Origin: Yamagishiella unicocca | Lineage: Eukaryota > Chlorophyta > Chlorophyceae > Chlamydomonadales > Volvocaceae | Length of the DNA: 64,000 nt | Assembly: GCA_003116995.1 (NCBI GenBank) | Contig: BDSL01000051.1 | Coordinates: 434,001-498,000 of the forward strand | Direction: 5' to 3' | Shown here: piece after piece, positions 36,401 through 46,518 of the stretch | Numbering within the stretch: position 1 is the first letter of the stretch | Layout: every line of letters starts with the position of its first letter | Program-made: the position numbers and the translations under genes | Notes under the pieces: model-generated | Database searches by the model: none | The model's input: only the letters and a program-made list of their open reading frames with translations | What the model was told of the DNA's origin: nothing

Positions 36401-37979
36401 CTTCACTGGCTTCACTGGCTTCACAAAGCGCCGGTAGGATCACCACAGTGGCCGCCTTCCACCGTCGCCGCTACAACGGGCTCAGTCATCGGCTCAACTT
36501 GGTTGTGGCTTCTCACGGTTCAAATTTATGCGCGCACAGACCGTCAATCTCTGCCCGCCGACCTCCTTTACGCATCCACCTCCTATTCCAGATGAGGGAT
36601 TTCCTCTTCGTCTCCTGAATGAATCACGTCACAGTGGGCCAAGGATGAATAATCTTGCCTCCGATTGCCGCTTGCCGGCCCCTCCTCTATCCCACGCTCA
36701 CTGATTCTGCTCCAGGTGGCAGACTTCGGGCTGTCCCACGTCCTCCCTCAAACCGCCAACAGCTTATTTACGGACAGCTGGGGCTCTGTCGCGTACATGG
36801 CACCGGTGGGTGGGGGTCGCTCGGCTGGAGGTTCGTTCGGGAAGGGAGAGGGTAGTTCTTTTGCCGCATGTCTCGCGCTATCGGCAACATTTCGGGGGCC
36901 GCGTGGGGAATGTGCTCTTGCATTGTACGGCAGCTCGCTCCAGTAATTCCGAAGAATCAGAACGTTGAGGGGGCCTTATTCGGCGAATCGATGACGTGTG
37001 ACCCTCTGTCTGCAATTGCGCCTGTCTCGCGAAACGCGAAACGTCTGGCACTGTGCGGGCATACCGTAGTGCCTCTGCATCATTGATAGTACTCAAAAGG
37101 ACGCTGAAGAAGGCTTAGTACCTGAATACTTTTGAGTCTACTGACGTTGTCGCCCGTTCCCGTCTCGCGGGGCGGATGCACCCAACAGGAGGCCTTCGCG
37201 GGCAAGGTCAGCCGCGCAACGGACGTCTGGGCATTCGGCGTGTGCCTCTGGGAGATGCTCACGGGCAAGCGGCCGTTCAGTGGCCTGCAACACAGTAAGT
37301 TACGGGCTTTTTTTTGTCAGGACAAAACGTCATTCTTATCCTTGGACGCTCAGCGATTCGGCTTTCCCGCAATGCCGCGCGTGCTGTTCCTTGTTATGAT
37401 GTTCGGGTGTGCGGATGTCGTCACCAGAGCTTCAAGCGAGGGAAGCGGGCACCAGGCAGTGGCAGGGATGGAGGACACGTGTGCAGAAGCTGGAAGGGTG
37501 CTGAGCGGCTGGGCGCTGCTGGGTGACTGCTAGCGCGCGCGTGAAGTGTTGCGCCGGTCCCTCGCCACCATCGCACTTCTGGCCTGCGCGCCGCGCCCTC
37601 ACGCGCATAAATGACGTCGAGCATGCTGTGGATGTGATGCGCAGCTGACGTCATCCTCGGCGTCCAGGGCGGCAGCCTGACGCTCAGATGGCCAGAGAAC
37701 GCCCCCATGGCCGGCCCTATCATCGAGCTGGGCCGGCGCTGCTTGAGGTTCGACCCAGATGACCGGCCCCGCTTCGAAGTCATTGTGGAGGAGCTGGTTG
37801 GGATTGAGCGCAGGATCCGGGCCGAGCTGCTGGCGCCTCAGCTTTTGGACAACCAGGCGGACAACCAGGCGAACTTGGAGCCGGTGGACTCAGGTGCCAT
37901 AGACGAGCTGATCGAATCGCGGCTGTGCGACGATGCCGGCCACCGCGAAGCGGGCGGCCAGGTGCATCATCAACGCTAG
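33447..37979 (+). CDS. TKL-type protein kinase, tandem copy 2
   Basis: Nine exons with full phase agreement: 33447-33888, 34010-34125, 34299-34380, 34893-34975, 35211-35417, 36211-36267, 36716-36805, 37189-37294, 37645-37979; 505 aa. The start is set at MFRACFGKP because copy 1 begins with MFRACLGQV; a longer open frame upstream (from 33222) is not conserved. About 115 N-terminal residues are Ser/Ala/Pro-rich. The kinase domain has LGRGTYGIV, CAVKVM (Lys158), HGDLK (306-310), DFG (332-334), APE split by an intron (358-360), and DVWAFGVCLWEMLTGKRPF. The HGDLK loop is typical of TKL kinases. The tail is longer than in copy 1 and includes a short NQADNQAN repeat. All catalytic residues are intact, so this copy should be active. 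The target is unknown. Confidence 0.87.
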
Positions 37980-38130
37980 CTTACTTGTCGTAGAGTCTTG
38001 TGGCGATGATGATGTCAGCCAAATAAATCTGTGACACGCAGCTTCTGTACAGTTAGGTTGAGTCAGCCCAGGCACATTTTACCGCAAGCTTGTCGCCGCT
38101 GCATCCGTGCCAACACCGGAGAAGGCCACG

Positions 38131-38321
38131 CAGACTTCTCTGTAAGAGAAGGCTAGTTCTTGGACGAAGTACGGCACAGCCGTACTCCGTCTTATTGATA
38201 ACTAGGCTGATCCCGCTTTCAGCGGTATCCGCCGTAGTATAACATTATCATAGTATATTCCTAGTTGTCCCTAATAGTTGATTCCAACATGAACGACGGG
38301 AACCTGCCGGCCCCTGCAGCC
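38131..38321 (+). repeat. Split direct repeat A1 of the retroelement
   Basis: It begins CAGACTTCTCTGTAAG and is repeated at 43400-43590. It includes the ATG of the gag-like frame (38289) and its first eleven codons. It probably carries the element's promoter (inference). Confidence 0.92.
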
Positions 38322-39029
38322 ATTATTCAGCAGCAGCTACCGGGGCTGCGGCGGGATCCACCGCAACAAGAAGCTATCGTAGCTGCTAATAATTACACAT
38401 TAGCACAGACGGTTAAGGCGCAAGCCAGAGCCGAGTTTGAGATGCGATGCCGCAAGCCTGTGGATATCGCGGGCCCGGATAGGCCTCGCAGCTTGCAGGA
38501 GGAGTTCGACCACACCTTCCTGCTTGGCAGCAAGCTTTGGTCAATCATAAAACTCGTGGACGCGGTGAAGCCTTTTCTGCCGGCGGAGGCACTCCCTGTC
38601 GTCGAAGTCATCACGCAGGAGGCCGTCGCCGGATCACGGCTGGTCGACGTATACCGAGCAGCCAGCGAAGCAGGAGCCAGGTGCAGCACATTGCACACGG
38701 AAGTGCGCTCGGCCTACTACCAGGACCGCGTAGGGCTGGCGCTCCAGCCTACCCCGGAAGTCGAGACCGGAGCGATCCGCCTGTTCGACCTCGATCACAC
38801 CGTCTACAAGCAAGCGTGCAAAGAGGTGAAGAGCGTTAAGGGTATCGACCCGCGCGCCGAACCGCGGCCACCGCCCGTAGCAGAAGCCAGGAAGCGCCAG
38901 CGCGGTTTAGGTGGAGGTCGCGGCGGCGCAGCACAAGGGCAATATGGCCAACCTGCGCCCCAGCAATATTACAACCAGCCCCCTCCCCCGCAGCAAGCAC
39001 AGCGCGGCCGGGGCCGGGGACACTATTGA
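38289..39029 (+). CDS. Gag-like protein of the retroelement (ORF1)
   Basis: 246 aa, first ATG at 38289 inside repeat A1. The central part is helical in composition. The C-terminus is rich in Gly, Arg, Gln and Pro (GGGRGGAAQGQYGQ, RGRGRGHY), an RNA-binding type of tail. There is no zinc knuckle. Its position ahead of RT and its basic RGG-like end fit the gag-like ORF1 of DIRS/PAT elements. Function inferred: packaging of the element RNA. The frame reads on upstream of the ATG, but without another ATG. Confidence 0.75.
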   Translation: MNDGNLPAPAAIIQQQLPGLRRDPPQQEAIVAANNYTLAQTVKAQARAEFEMRCRKPVDIAGPDRPRSLQEEFDHTFLLGSKLWSIIKLVDAVKPFLPAEALPVVEVITQEAVAGSRLVDVYRAASEAGARCSTLHTEVRSAYYQDRVGLALQPTPEVETGAIRLFDLDHTVYKQACKEVKSVKGIDPRAEPRPPPVAEARKRQRGLGGGRGGAAQGQYGQPAPQQYYNQPPPPQQAQRGRGRGHY

Positions 39030-39567
39030 CGCGATGTACAGGAAAACTACGTAGGATTGCGTCAGGAATGAGCTAGATACTGATTCGGGGCCGTTGACGA
39101 TATTTACAGTAACGCAGTGAAATAGAAGCTCGCGACGAAATCGCTGAGATGCTCGCAATAGCGGTTCGAGCGTAGCTTGCTCACCCGTTGCTAGAGCTTT
39201 TACTTACTGGCCACGACCGTAAGAAGCCATTCGCGCTAGATTCGGCCAATAGAGAGCCAATCGCGCTTGAGTTGGCGTAGTAGCAGTTCGCGCTGGAGAT
39301 GGTATTAGGCAACCACTCGCGCAGGAACCGGCTGGCATTTTTGTTCGCATACGATGCTGAACTTGGCCTTTATTTCGCGCACGTGCGACCGAATTAATTC
39401 GAAGCCGATTGAGGCATTGGATCAAATTAGACTCAACGAAGTTGCCACGTGTTTTCGAAGCGAATAAATCGTACGCTTGTAACAAGCCGATATCACCTGC
39501 CAGGCCGCCAATTGTCAACTCCCACATAATTTGTATCACAAGTGAACATACCTCCAGTAAGCAAGCC

Positions 39568-41991
39568 ATGTCCAACCTAGTGCCCTTTATCATACCAAAG
39601 CGCGAGGATAGTCAATTTAACGCGGTTTCAGCCGGCACTGCGCAAGCTAGAAACGTTCAGCCACTCGCGGTGACATACTGCAGTGCCATTTCAGCTGGCC
39701 GCGTGCCGTTCTTACGCGTATGCCACGCCGCGCCGCCTTCCATGGCGCCGGCCGTTCAGGCCAATCCGCCGCAAGCCGCTCGACCTGCTGCTCCAGCAGC
39801 AGCGGCTGATCCAGGAGGCCCGTCACAACCTCCTGTCGATATGGCAGCAGGACCGGAGCGCGACAGCAATGCGGGGCCTCCAGCGCGCCAAGCAGGCATG
39901 GCTCAAGTCGACGCTCGGCGCGCTGAGATCATCACGCAGACCAAGAACTCAGCAGGTGGGGAAAGCGACCTTCCAGAAGGCCCGGGGGAATTCGAATCCG
40001 GAGGAGCTCAACGCAACGCATCTGCATCGACTCGCACCATGCGTGGACGACTGCGAGCCAAATCAAAATTCTGGGAGAAATTCTGCCGTAACCCACTAGT
40101 GCTGCAGTGGGTAATGACAGGTTTCGTGTTATTCTGGATAGCCGGTCAGCCGCAAGCGGTTTGGCAGAAAAATCACGGATCCGCCAGAGAGCACGCAGCT
40201 TTCGTGGGAGAGGCAGTTCGGGAGCTAGTGCTGACGGGCACCGCTATTGCCGTTCCCGAACAACCCCACTGTGTGTTGCCGTTGGGAGTCGTATGTCGCT
40301 CAGGTTCTGGAAAGAAGAGGCTCATCCTAGATGCGCGGTACATAAACGACCGGGTAGTGACGCCGAGTTTCAAATATGAGACCCTCACCGGCCTGCAACA
40401 CGTCCTGAAGCCGAACGATTACGCGTTTACAGTAGACTTGAAGGCAGGGTATCATCACGTCGATATGGACGAGCGGTTTTGGACTTTCCTGGGTTTTCAT
40501 TGGGATAACCAATTTTATGTGTTCACCCAGCTGCCTTTTGGACTAGCGCCAGCATGCTGGGCGTTTACGAAGGTGACCCGCGAAATGTTGACGCTATGGC
40601 GGTCGGAGGGCCTGCGAAACACGGGTTACCTGGATGACAGCAGCCACATGGACCAGGACCCAGTCAACTTGCAAGCTACGCAACGCAAGGTGTTCAGAGA
40701 TTTTGAGAGCGCAGGTTTTATTGTTAATCAAGAGAAGAGTGTGACAATGCCGTCACAGCGTTTTAAATATTTAGGGGCCATAGTCGATACAGTGGAAGGA
40801 AGTATCACAGTTCCTAAAGAAAAGCGTGAGGCCCTTATGGCTCAGATAGGGCAAGTGCTCACTGACAGGCACCGTTGCCAGTTACGAGCAGTGGCGTCGT
40901 TAGTCGGCACAGTTATGTCCATGAGTTATTCTTTCGGTGATCTCGCGCTGCTAATGACGCGCAGAACAACCATGTGGATGAATCGTGAACTAGCTCAAGG
41001 CCACTCGCTAAGTCATCATGCTGCGTTAGATCTCGAAGCAATTGCGGAACTACGTTTTTGGCAAGAATCGTTCAAATTTTTCGATGGGCGTAGGCCCATA
41101 TGGCCCCCGTCAAACCTTTTCACTTTAAAGGTTTTCACAGACGCGGCAGGTTTCAGCGAGTATTCCAATGGAGGTTGGGGAGGTTGGCTGCACACGGCTG
41201 CACGCCGGATGGCAGCTGGCCGCTGGGAAATGAGTTCCCAGGGCCTATCTTCGGGATACCTCGAGATGCAAGCGATTTACAATGTCATTACAGCCATAAA
41301 TAGGGATGGGGTCCTTAACTCACAGCGAGTTTTACTTCACACGGACAGCCAAGTTGCTTATGCTGTTCTGAATAAATGGGGCTCGACAGTCCCTAATATA
41401 CAGAACGTTTGCATGGACCTTTTTTGGTATTGTTTGCGAAACTGCATTACGCTTGTGCCCACTTGGATTCCTCGTGAGAGCAATGCGTTAGCGGACGCGC
41501 TGTCGAAGCGGGACGATGCATGCGACTGGAAATTGCATCCAGCAACTTTCGAGACGTTGAGCAATGAATGGGGACCGTTTTCAGTTGATCTTTTCGCTTC
41601 GGACACGAATTTCCAGTTTCGACCTTTTTACACGTATTTTTATACCCAAGGCAGCCACGGGGTAAACGCATTCGCTCATAAGTGGGAACGTGTGGCATGG
41701 TGCAACCCGCCTTTCGCAGTAATAGCCCGGGTACTTGCTCACGCAGCAGCTTGTAGAACAAGCATCACCCTTATTGCCCCTTTCTGGCCCGGTGCCCTTT
41801 GGTGGCCATCGTTGATAGAAAACGAATTGGTGTTCCAATCGTTTGTATGGGATTGCAAAGTGTTAGGCCCAGGCCAGCACTGGTTTATCGATAGCAAAGG
41901 AGCAGGGCGTCCCGTTGGATGGAGCACGCTTGCACTCTTGCTGGATTTTGCCACTGACTGCCCTTATGCCGTTTTCATTCCCCAATTGTAA
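39568..41991 (+). CDS. Reverse transcriptase-RNase H-methyltransferase polyprotein
   Basis: 807 aa from the ATG at 39568 (open upstream to about 39409 without ATG). Reverse transcriptase: KKRLILDARYIN, VDLKAGYHHVDM, QLPFGLAPACWAF and the catalytic box YLDD (40627-40638), then FKYLGAIVD. RNase H: FTDAAG, YLEMQAI, LLHTDSQVAY, and ESNALADALS give the acidic residues. The C-terminal 180 residues contain DLFAS and WCNPPF (NPPF at 41704-41715), the Dam-like DNA adenine methyltransferase signature known from DIRS-group elements. This region has no protease or integrase. The first 250 residues are low complexity. The frame is uninterrupted. The recombinase frame begins just downstream, in the -1 register. 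Confidence 0.9.
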   Translation: MSNLVPFIIPKREDSQFNAVSAGTAQARNVQPLAVTYCSAISAGRVPFLRVCHAAPPSMAPAVQANPPQAARPAAPAAAADPGGPSQPPVDMAAGPERDSNAGPPARQAGMAQVDARRAEIITQTKNSAGGESDLPEGPGEFESGGAQRNASASTRTMRGRLRAKSKFWEKFCRNPLVLQWVMTGFVLFWIAGQPQAVWQKNHGSAREHAAFVGEAVRELVLTGTAIAVPEQPHCVLPLGVVCRSGSGKKRLILDARYINDRVVTPSFKYETLTGLQHVLKPNDYAFTVDLKAGYHHVDMDERFWTFLGFHWDNQFYVFTQLPFGLAPACWAFTKVTREMLTLWRSEGLRNTGYLDDSSHMDQDPVNLQATQRKVFRDFESAGFIVNQEKSVTMPSQRFKYLGAIVDTVEGSITVPKEKREALMAQIGQVLTDRHRCQLRAVASLVGTVMSMSYSFGDLALLMTRRTTMWMNRELAQGHSLSHHAALDLEAIAELRFWQESFKFFDGRRPIWPPSNLFTLKVFTDAAGFSEYSNGGWGGWLHTAARRMAAGRWEMSSQGLSSGYLEMQAIYNVITAINRDGVLNSQRVLLHTDSQVAYAVLNKWGSTVPNIQNVCMDLFWYCLRNCITLVPTWIPRESNALADALSKRDDACDWKLHPATFETLSNEWGPFSVDLFASDTNFQFRPFYTYFYTQGSHGVNAFAHKWERVAWCNPPFAVIARVLAHAAACRTSITLIAPFWPGALWWPSLIENELVFQSFVWDCKVLGPGQHWFIDSKGAGRPVGWSTLALLLDFATDCPYAVFIPQL

Positions 41992-42086
41992 CCCAAACAG
42001 ACCCGGCAATCGCAGCCCTCGTGCGTGGAGCCCTTTGTCGGGACATCCTGACAGCATATCCACAATTAGCGGGTTTAGCAGATGTT

Positions 42087-43118
42087 ATGCTCGATAACAA
42101 CCGCCTCACACGTGCACGCAGCACTTGGCAAGGTTATGACCCAGAGATCCGTCGGTTCATCGCGTTCTGCGCCCGGCACCACGCCCCACCGTTAGGAACC
42201 GACCCGCGCCTAGTCGCCCTGTATTTGACATCACGCCAACAGAACGCGCAAGAACGCCATATTGGCCCACAAGCCGTAGAACGCGCCAGCGCCGCTATCA
42301 CAGCTTTCCACGACCTAGCTGGCCTTCCATCGCCATGCGCGACACCGCTGTGCAAATCTGCAAGGGAAGCGGCGCGCCGCACCCTGTGCAGCAACCGACG
42401 CCCACGTGGTGTTGCAACACCAGAGGAGATGCAGAAACTAGTAGAAGTCCACCTACACGACGACACGCCGCTAGAAACCCGCATGATCGTTACGTGCGCC
42501 ATCATAGCGTTCGCCGGCCTACTACGCTACGATGACCTCGCACACATCCTAGTGCACGAGGAGCTACTACGGTTTTACAACGACCGGGTCGAGATCTACC
42601 TTTACCGCAGTAAAACCGATCAGTACTGCGGAGGCGCAGTAGTCACCATTGGTCGGGTCGGCGGACCATGCTGCCCCGTGCAGCTACTCTCCACGCTGCT
42701 CACCATTGGCGAGTACAAAAGGCTCCCCAGCCTTCGCCCACGCCGAGGTGGGAACGGCGCATTGGAAGATGCCGAAGACGTCGGGCCACTACTGCGGGCC
42801 ATCAACCCCCGCACAGGCCGTTTCGCGCAGCTCACAGCAGCCCTGCCAGCCGTAATCCCGCCACTCTCTTACGACGATTTTCGGGCCGCACTCAAGCGCC
42901 TGTGCAGCGTAGCTGGGATCCGCACCACCCTATGCCCGCACGATCTGCGCCGCGGAGGTGCGACAACCGCTGTCGCAAATGGCGCCGACCGCACCGTAGT
43001 GCAGAAACTCGGTCGCTGGAAGAGCAACCAAGTGTTCGAGTTCACCTACGTGCGCGAGAGCGCTGAGAACCAGGTTGAGGTCACGGGCAGGCTCGGCCTC
43101 CGCCTCGGCCCTGCCTGA
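42087..43118 (+). CDS. Tyrosine recombinase of the retroelement
   Basis: 343 aa from the first ATG at 42087; the frame is open back to the TGA at 41955, so translation may start earlier or follow a -1 shift near the end of the RT frame. The catalytic set is visible: Arg in FAGLLRYDDL (codon 42525), His and Arg in PHDLRRGGA (42939 and 42948), GRW after that, and the nucleophile Tyr in TYVRES (43047). An N-terminal SAM-like core-binding region precedes it. In DIRS/PAT elements this enzyme inserts a circular DNA copy into the genome, replacing the DDE integrase of LTR elements. No stop or missing catalytic residue is seen. Confidence 0.9.
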   Translation: MLDNNRLTRARSTWQGYDPEIRRFIAFCARHHAPPLGTDPRLVALYLTSRQQNAQERHIGPQAVERASAAITAFHDLAGLPSPCATPLCKSAREAARRTLCSNRRPRGVATPEEMQKLVEVHLHDDTPLETRMIVTCAIIAFAGLLRYDDLAHILVHEELLRFYNDRVEIYLYRSKTDQYCGGAVVTIGRVGGPCCPVQLLSTLLTIGEYKRLPSLRPRRGGNGALEDAEDVGPLLRAINPRTGRFAQLTAALPAVIPPLSYDDFRAALKRLCSVAGIRTTLCPHDLRRGGATTAVANGADRTVVQKLGRWKSNQVFEFTYVRESAENQVEVTGRLGLRLGPA

Positions 43119-43145
43119 AGCGATATCTGTTGCTACTTTCAAGGT

Positions 43146-43399
43146 CCGGAGATGATGCAATTTGATGTTGTACTACCGGCCACTATAGGCAACATGAAAA
43201 ATCTGTCGACTGACAATTGTTTGCCCTTTCCGTTTGCAGCTGGTTGGGAGATGGGGATGCCGGGAACTGAGTGCCGGTCAGGGGATTACCGGGATCTGAG
43301 TGCCGGTTTTAGTGCTACTTGGGAGGTTTTTTGCCGCCGGGAGCTGAGTGCCGGCGTGCGGGACTGTTCAAACTTGTAACGTACTGAGGACAAGAAACG
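43146..43399 (+). repeat. Split direct repeat B1 of the retroelement
   Basis: It begins CCGGAGATGATGCAA and ends AAGAAACG directly against A2. It recurs at 43900-44153. It contains an open frame of 75 codons and a TGTAA motif at 43375-43379, the volvocine poly(A) signal type. Confidence 0.92.
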
Positions 43400-43590
43400 C
43401 AGACTTCTCTGTAAGAGAAGGCTAGTTCTTGGACGAAGTACGGCACAGCCGTACTCCGTCTTATTGATAACTAGGCTGATCCCGCTTTCAGCGGTATCCG
43501 CCGTAGTATAACATTATCATAGTATATTCCTAGTTGTCCCTAATAGTTGATTCCAACATGAACGACGGGAACCTGCCGGCCCCTGCAGCC
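43400..43590 (+). repeat. Split direct repeat A2 of the retroelement
   Basis: Same length and apparently the same sequence as A1. It repeats the gag-like start codon and first codons; the frame then runs to a TGA a few codons into the 309-bp middle segment (43591-43899). Confidence 0.92.
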
Positions 43591-43899
43591 TGCCACCCGC
43601 CCACCCGTGCTGACTGACCCTGTTCTCCGCTGCAGCCGCCGGGCCAGTGCCAGTGGCGTCATCGCCCGTCCGGCCCGGTCGAGTTACGCGAGTTCGGTCC
43701 TCTGTACGGGTCCGTGCCAGAGGGAGGGCTCCGCCGTGGTCCGGTTCGACGCCGATTCCGATGAGCGTCTGGTGTTCCCTCCTGGCCCTGGCCAAGGACT
43801 CCAGCGACGATGCGATTTTGCTGTCGCGCTACTTAGTGTATTTGCCGCCGGCCTTTTCTAGGCCCGCGATGCAGTTAGTTTGCCTCCGGGCCCTGCGGG

Positions 43900-44153
43900 C
43901 CGGAGATGATGCAATTTGATGTTGTACTACCGGCCACTATAGGCAACATGAAAAATCTGTCGACTGACAATTGTTTGCCCTTTCCGTTTGCAGCTGGTTG
44001 GGAGATGGGGATGCCGGGAACTGAGTGCCGGTCAGGGGATTACCGGGATCTGAGTGCCGGTTTTAGTGCTACTTGGGAGGTTTTTTGCCGCCGGGAGCTG
44101 AGTGCCGGCGTGCGGGACTGTTCAAACTTGTAACGTACTGAGGACAAGAAACG
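43900..44153 (+). repeat. Split direct repeat B2 of the retroelement, right end
   Basis: Identical on reading to B1. It ends ...GAAACG, followed at once by the flanking spacer TCGTCGTCGGCC. The TGTAA motif at 44129-44133 is a candidate poly(A) signal for the element's transcript. Confidence 0.92.
44129..44133 (+). terminator. Candidate TGTAA poly(A) signal of the retroelement
   Basis: TGTAA is the usual polyadenylation signal of volvocine green algae. This copy lies about 20 nt from the right border in repeat B2, where the element's transcript should end. A five-base motif alone is weak evidence. Confidence 0.4.
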
Positions 44154-46360
44154 TCGTCGTCGGCCATTGATAAGCAAGATTGTGCCCCTTCCTGTGAGGA
44201 TAGGGGTTACCGGTACGGGGATGGGGTTGGTTCTTCGTGGGACCCTTCGTGTGTTCGAGCGTGGTTGGGAGCGTCGTGGGTAGAGGCGGTAAGCGCCCTC
44301 CCTCCCCACTGCAGCACCCGCTGCAGCGCATATGTTCGACCACACGGATCATGTGTACTGTTCATTGGGTCACTGCGATGGGCCTTGACGTCCTGGGCGC
44401 GTTGCTTGAGCTTAATTGTTGAATTATCCTGGTGAATTGTTGTTGCGATATATCATGCTTATTGCAAATGAACGATAAAGGCAACGTTATCGATGACATG
44501 CTACTGGGGCTCGGCGACGCTGTTGATTCCGTGTTCCATTGGCTAGCTAGCGCGGAGCAGCTACAGTTAATGGTGGGCGCGAGGCGCAGCGCTGCGGACG
44601 GTCCGCGGGAGGCGGCTGGAGTGTGCGGTGGAGTGTGCGGTGTGGAGTTCGTGATGAGCAGCCCTCAAAACTGGTTCCGCAACACTGATGATACGAATGT
44701 ATGGGCTTTGTTACTTCCAATGAACATATGTGAGAGATCTTTGCATTTAATTTTATGCCATCCTTAGCGTTTTCATGGTGGTACCTAAATCAGGTCAGGT
44801 ACAGCCGGGCTACATGCCATGGTGGTTGGGTGATTGGTGGTTGGCGACGAGCACGCCTGTGGGCAATGGAAATGGGGCGCAAGTATTGGCGCAACGCGTT
44901 TGCTGTCCACATCATGTGCGCAGGGTTCGTTGCATCGACCCGTGCGTGACGGGGTGCGCACACGCTGTCACGTACACCAATTGGTCGCGACAAAGGAGGC
45001 AGGGGGGCAAGTGTAAATGACGGCTGTTTGCGCCTCGTACCGAGTAGTCCTGGCGGTACCGGGTAGTCCTGGCGGCGCGGAGCGACATGTTCGCAGTACT
45101 CGGGTGGGGAAAAAACGGAAGGCGGATGCGTGTGTCGAGCCGGTGGTGGCCACTGGGTTTGCCTTTGGATATGATTGTTGCTGCGGAGGCTTTGAGGTGG
45201 TGGATTGGCGTTGAGAGTACGGAGCTGCGAACGGAGATGGCTGGTGTGGGACATCGTGTTACACGTGCCAGTGCTTTAAAGTACTGGGGATTGAAGGCTC
45301 TCCTCGTTTGGCGAACCCGTGCGATGGCATTCGTGGGGGAACCTGTGGTCATGAACGTTGGGAGCTTTTGAAGGCGTGGGCCTGGGTTTTTACTGCGATG
45401 CCTCTCGTTGGCAGCGATCTGTGGGTATCCAACAGTGATTGATGGACCAAGGGGAATACCGCAACCATGGCGGGGGGCCACGCAAGGCCGTCTGAAGTTT
45501 TTGGCGTGAGTTCGGCTGATTTGAGGAGTGATGTTGGGGTTTGGCCATCTAGGCCAAGAAGACAAAGAGCGAGGTGGTGTGGGCAGTGCGAGCAGGTTCT
45601 GGTGCAGCTACTGTGCGCACGCCACACGAAACGGCGCACACATACAGCCACCTCTTGCGGAGTGCACCAAAAGCGTCTGGCTTACTTTTTGGTGTAAGGG
45701 AGGCAGACCTCACCTCCAGCGCCACCTGGAGACATAGAAACGGGCCCCTGACGGCCAGCTGAGGTTAGGATCGGGGGCCCAATGGATTCCGCGCGTATAC
45801 CAGGCGTCATTGCCTCGCCACTGAAACCGTAATGTCACTTTTGGTTCATCGTGGGGGTGACGCAGGCTTGGCCGTGTAGCCATCAATGGCTGATATCAGG
45901 GCCTTATTGCGCCCCACTGGTTGTATTGCCAGTTGAACCGTGTTGCGGCCACGGTCACGGTTAGTGAATTACGCGGATTCAACGCGTAACGTTGTGTTGA
46001 CATTTCAGAAACCATCATAGTTTGAAGGTCTTGCTGAGGAGTTCCCAAGGGAAAGGGTATGAGCTGCCTCTGGACGGGTACCTGTTAAAGGGGAAGACGG
46101 CATTAATATGTATATACCGTGATTATTTTTATAACGGTATGTAGTAGGTATAAATATGTATTAGGGCTGCGGCCTCAAATGCCCTAATTGCGAGTTTACA
46201 GCAATCGCCTACAAGCAAGGGGGTACAGGATGCACCCGACCAACCATCCTAAGCTCCTTGCAGTGTAATCTAATCATAAAGCAAAGCAGCTTGTCGGCGC
46301 TTCTGCCTCTCGTGCAACTCTGCTCTACGCTCTAACGCCGTTTGTCCCAGGACTACGCCG
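44154..46360. repeat. Spacer of duplicated unit 2, paralogous to 30605-32880
   Basis: This continues the duplicated spacer interrupted by the retroelement. Blocks run in the same order as after TKL copy 1: GTCGTCGTCGGCCATTGAT, AACGTTAT-ATGACATG, CTACAGTTA-TGGGCGCGAGGCGCA, GCGTGTGTCGAGCCG-TGGTGGCCACTGGG, and GGGCCCCTGACGGCCAGCTG. Divergence and indels are substantial and no gene-like frame is conserved. Confidence 0.7.
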
Positions 46361-46513
46361 TCAACGAATCCCATTGCTGCGCCAGCACACTCCGCCACCT
46401 CACAGTCAGTCAACGCCGCAAGTCACGAACCAGCGTGAATAACACGGTACTTGCTCCTCTTATAATAATCTAGGTTCGCTAAGATGGATGCACATGTGCA
46501 CATCCTTTCATAT

Positions 46514-46518
46514 TTACA
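46514..46518 (-). terminator. Candidate TGTAA poly(A) signal for calpain 2
   Basis: TGTAA on the - strand, about 210 nt past the calpain 2 stop codon. This spacing is plausible for a volvocine 3' UTR, but the motif is short. Confidence 0.3.

Larger units (their letters stand above)
38131..44153 (+). mobile_element. PAT/kangaroo-like tyrosine-recombinase retroelement (DIRS order)
   Basis: A 6,023-bp element with split direct repeats: A1 38131-38321, coding region, B1 43146-43399, A2 43400-43590, a 309-bp middle, B2 43900-44153. A1=A2 (191 bp) and B1=B2 (254 bp) appear identical on reading. Three + strand frames encode a gag-like protein, RT-RNase H with a methyltransferase-like tail, and a tyrosine recombinase. 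This layout is the hallmark of PAT-like elements, as in kangaroo of Volvox and TOC elements of Chlamydomonas. It has neither LTRs nor an integrase. ACG occurs at both outer borders and at the B1/A2 joint, and no target duplication is seen, as expected when a circle is integrated by a tyrosine recombinase. It interrupts the duplicated spacer downstream of TKL copy 2 and looks young and possibly active. Confidence 0.92.

Noticed and set aside
38131..43590. A1 and A2 as LTRs of an LTR retrotransposon
   Set aside because: A second repeat pair (B1, B2) interlocks with them, there is a tyrosine recombinase instead of an integrase, and no target duplication. This is the split-repeat PAT layout.
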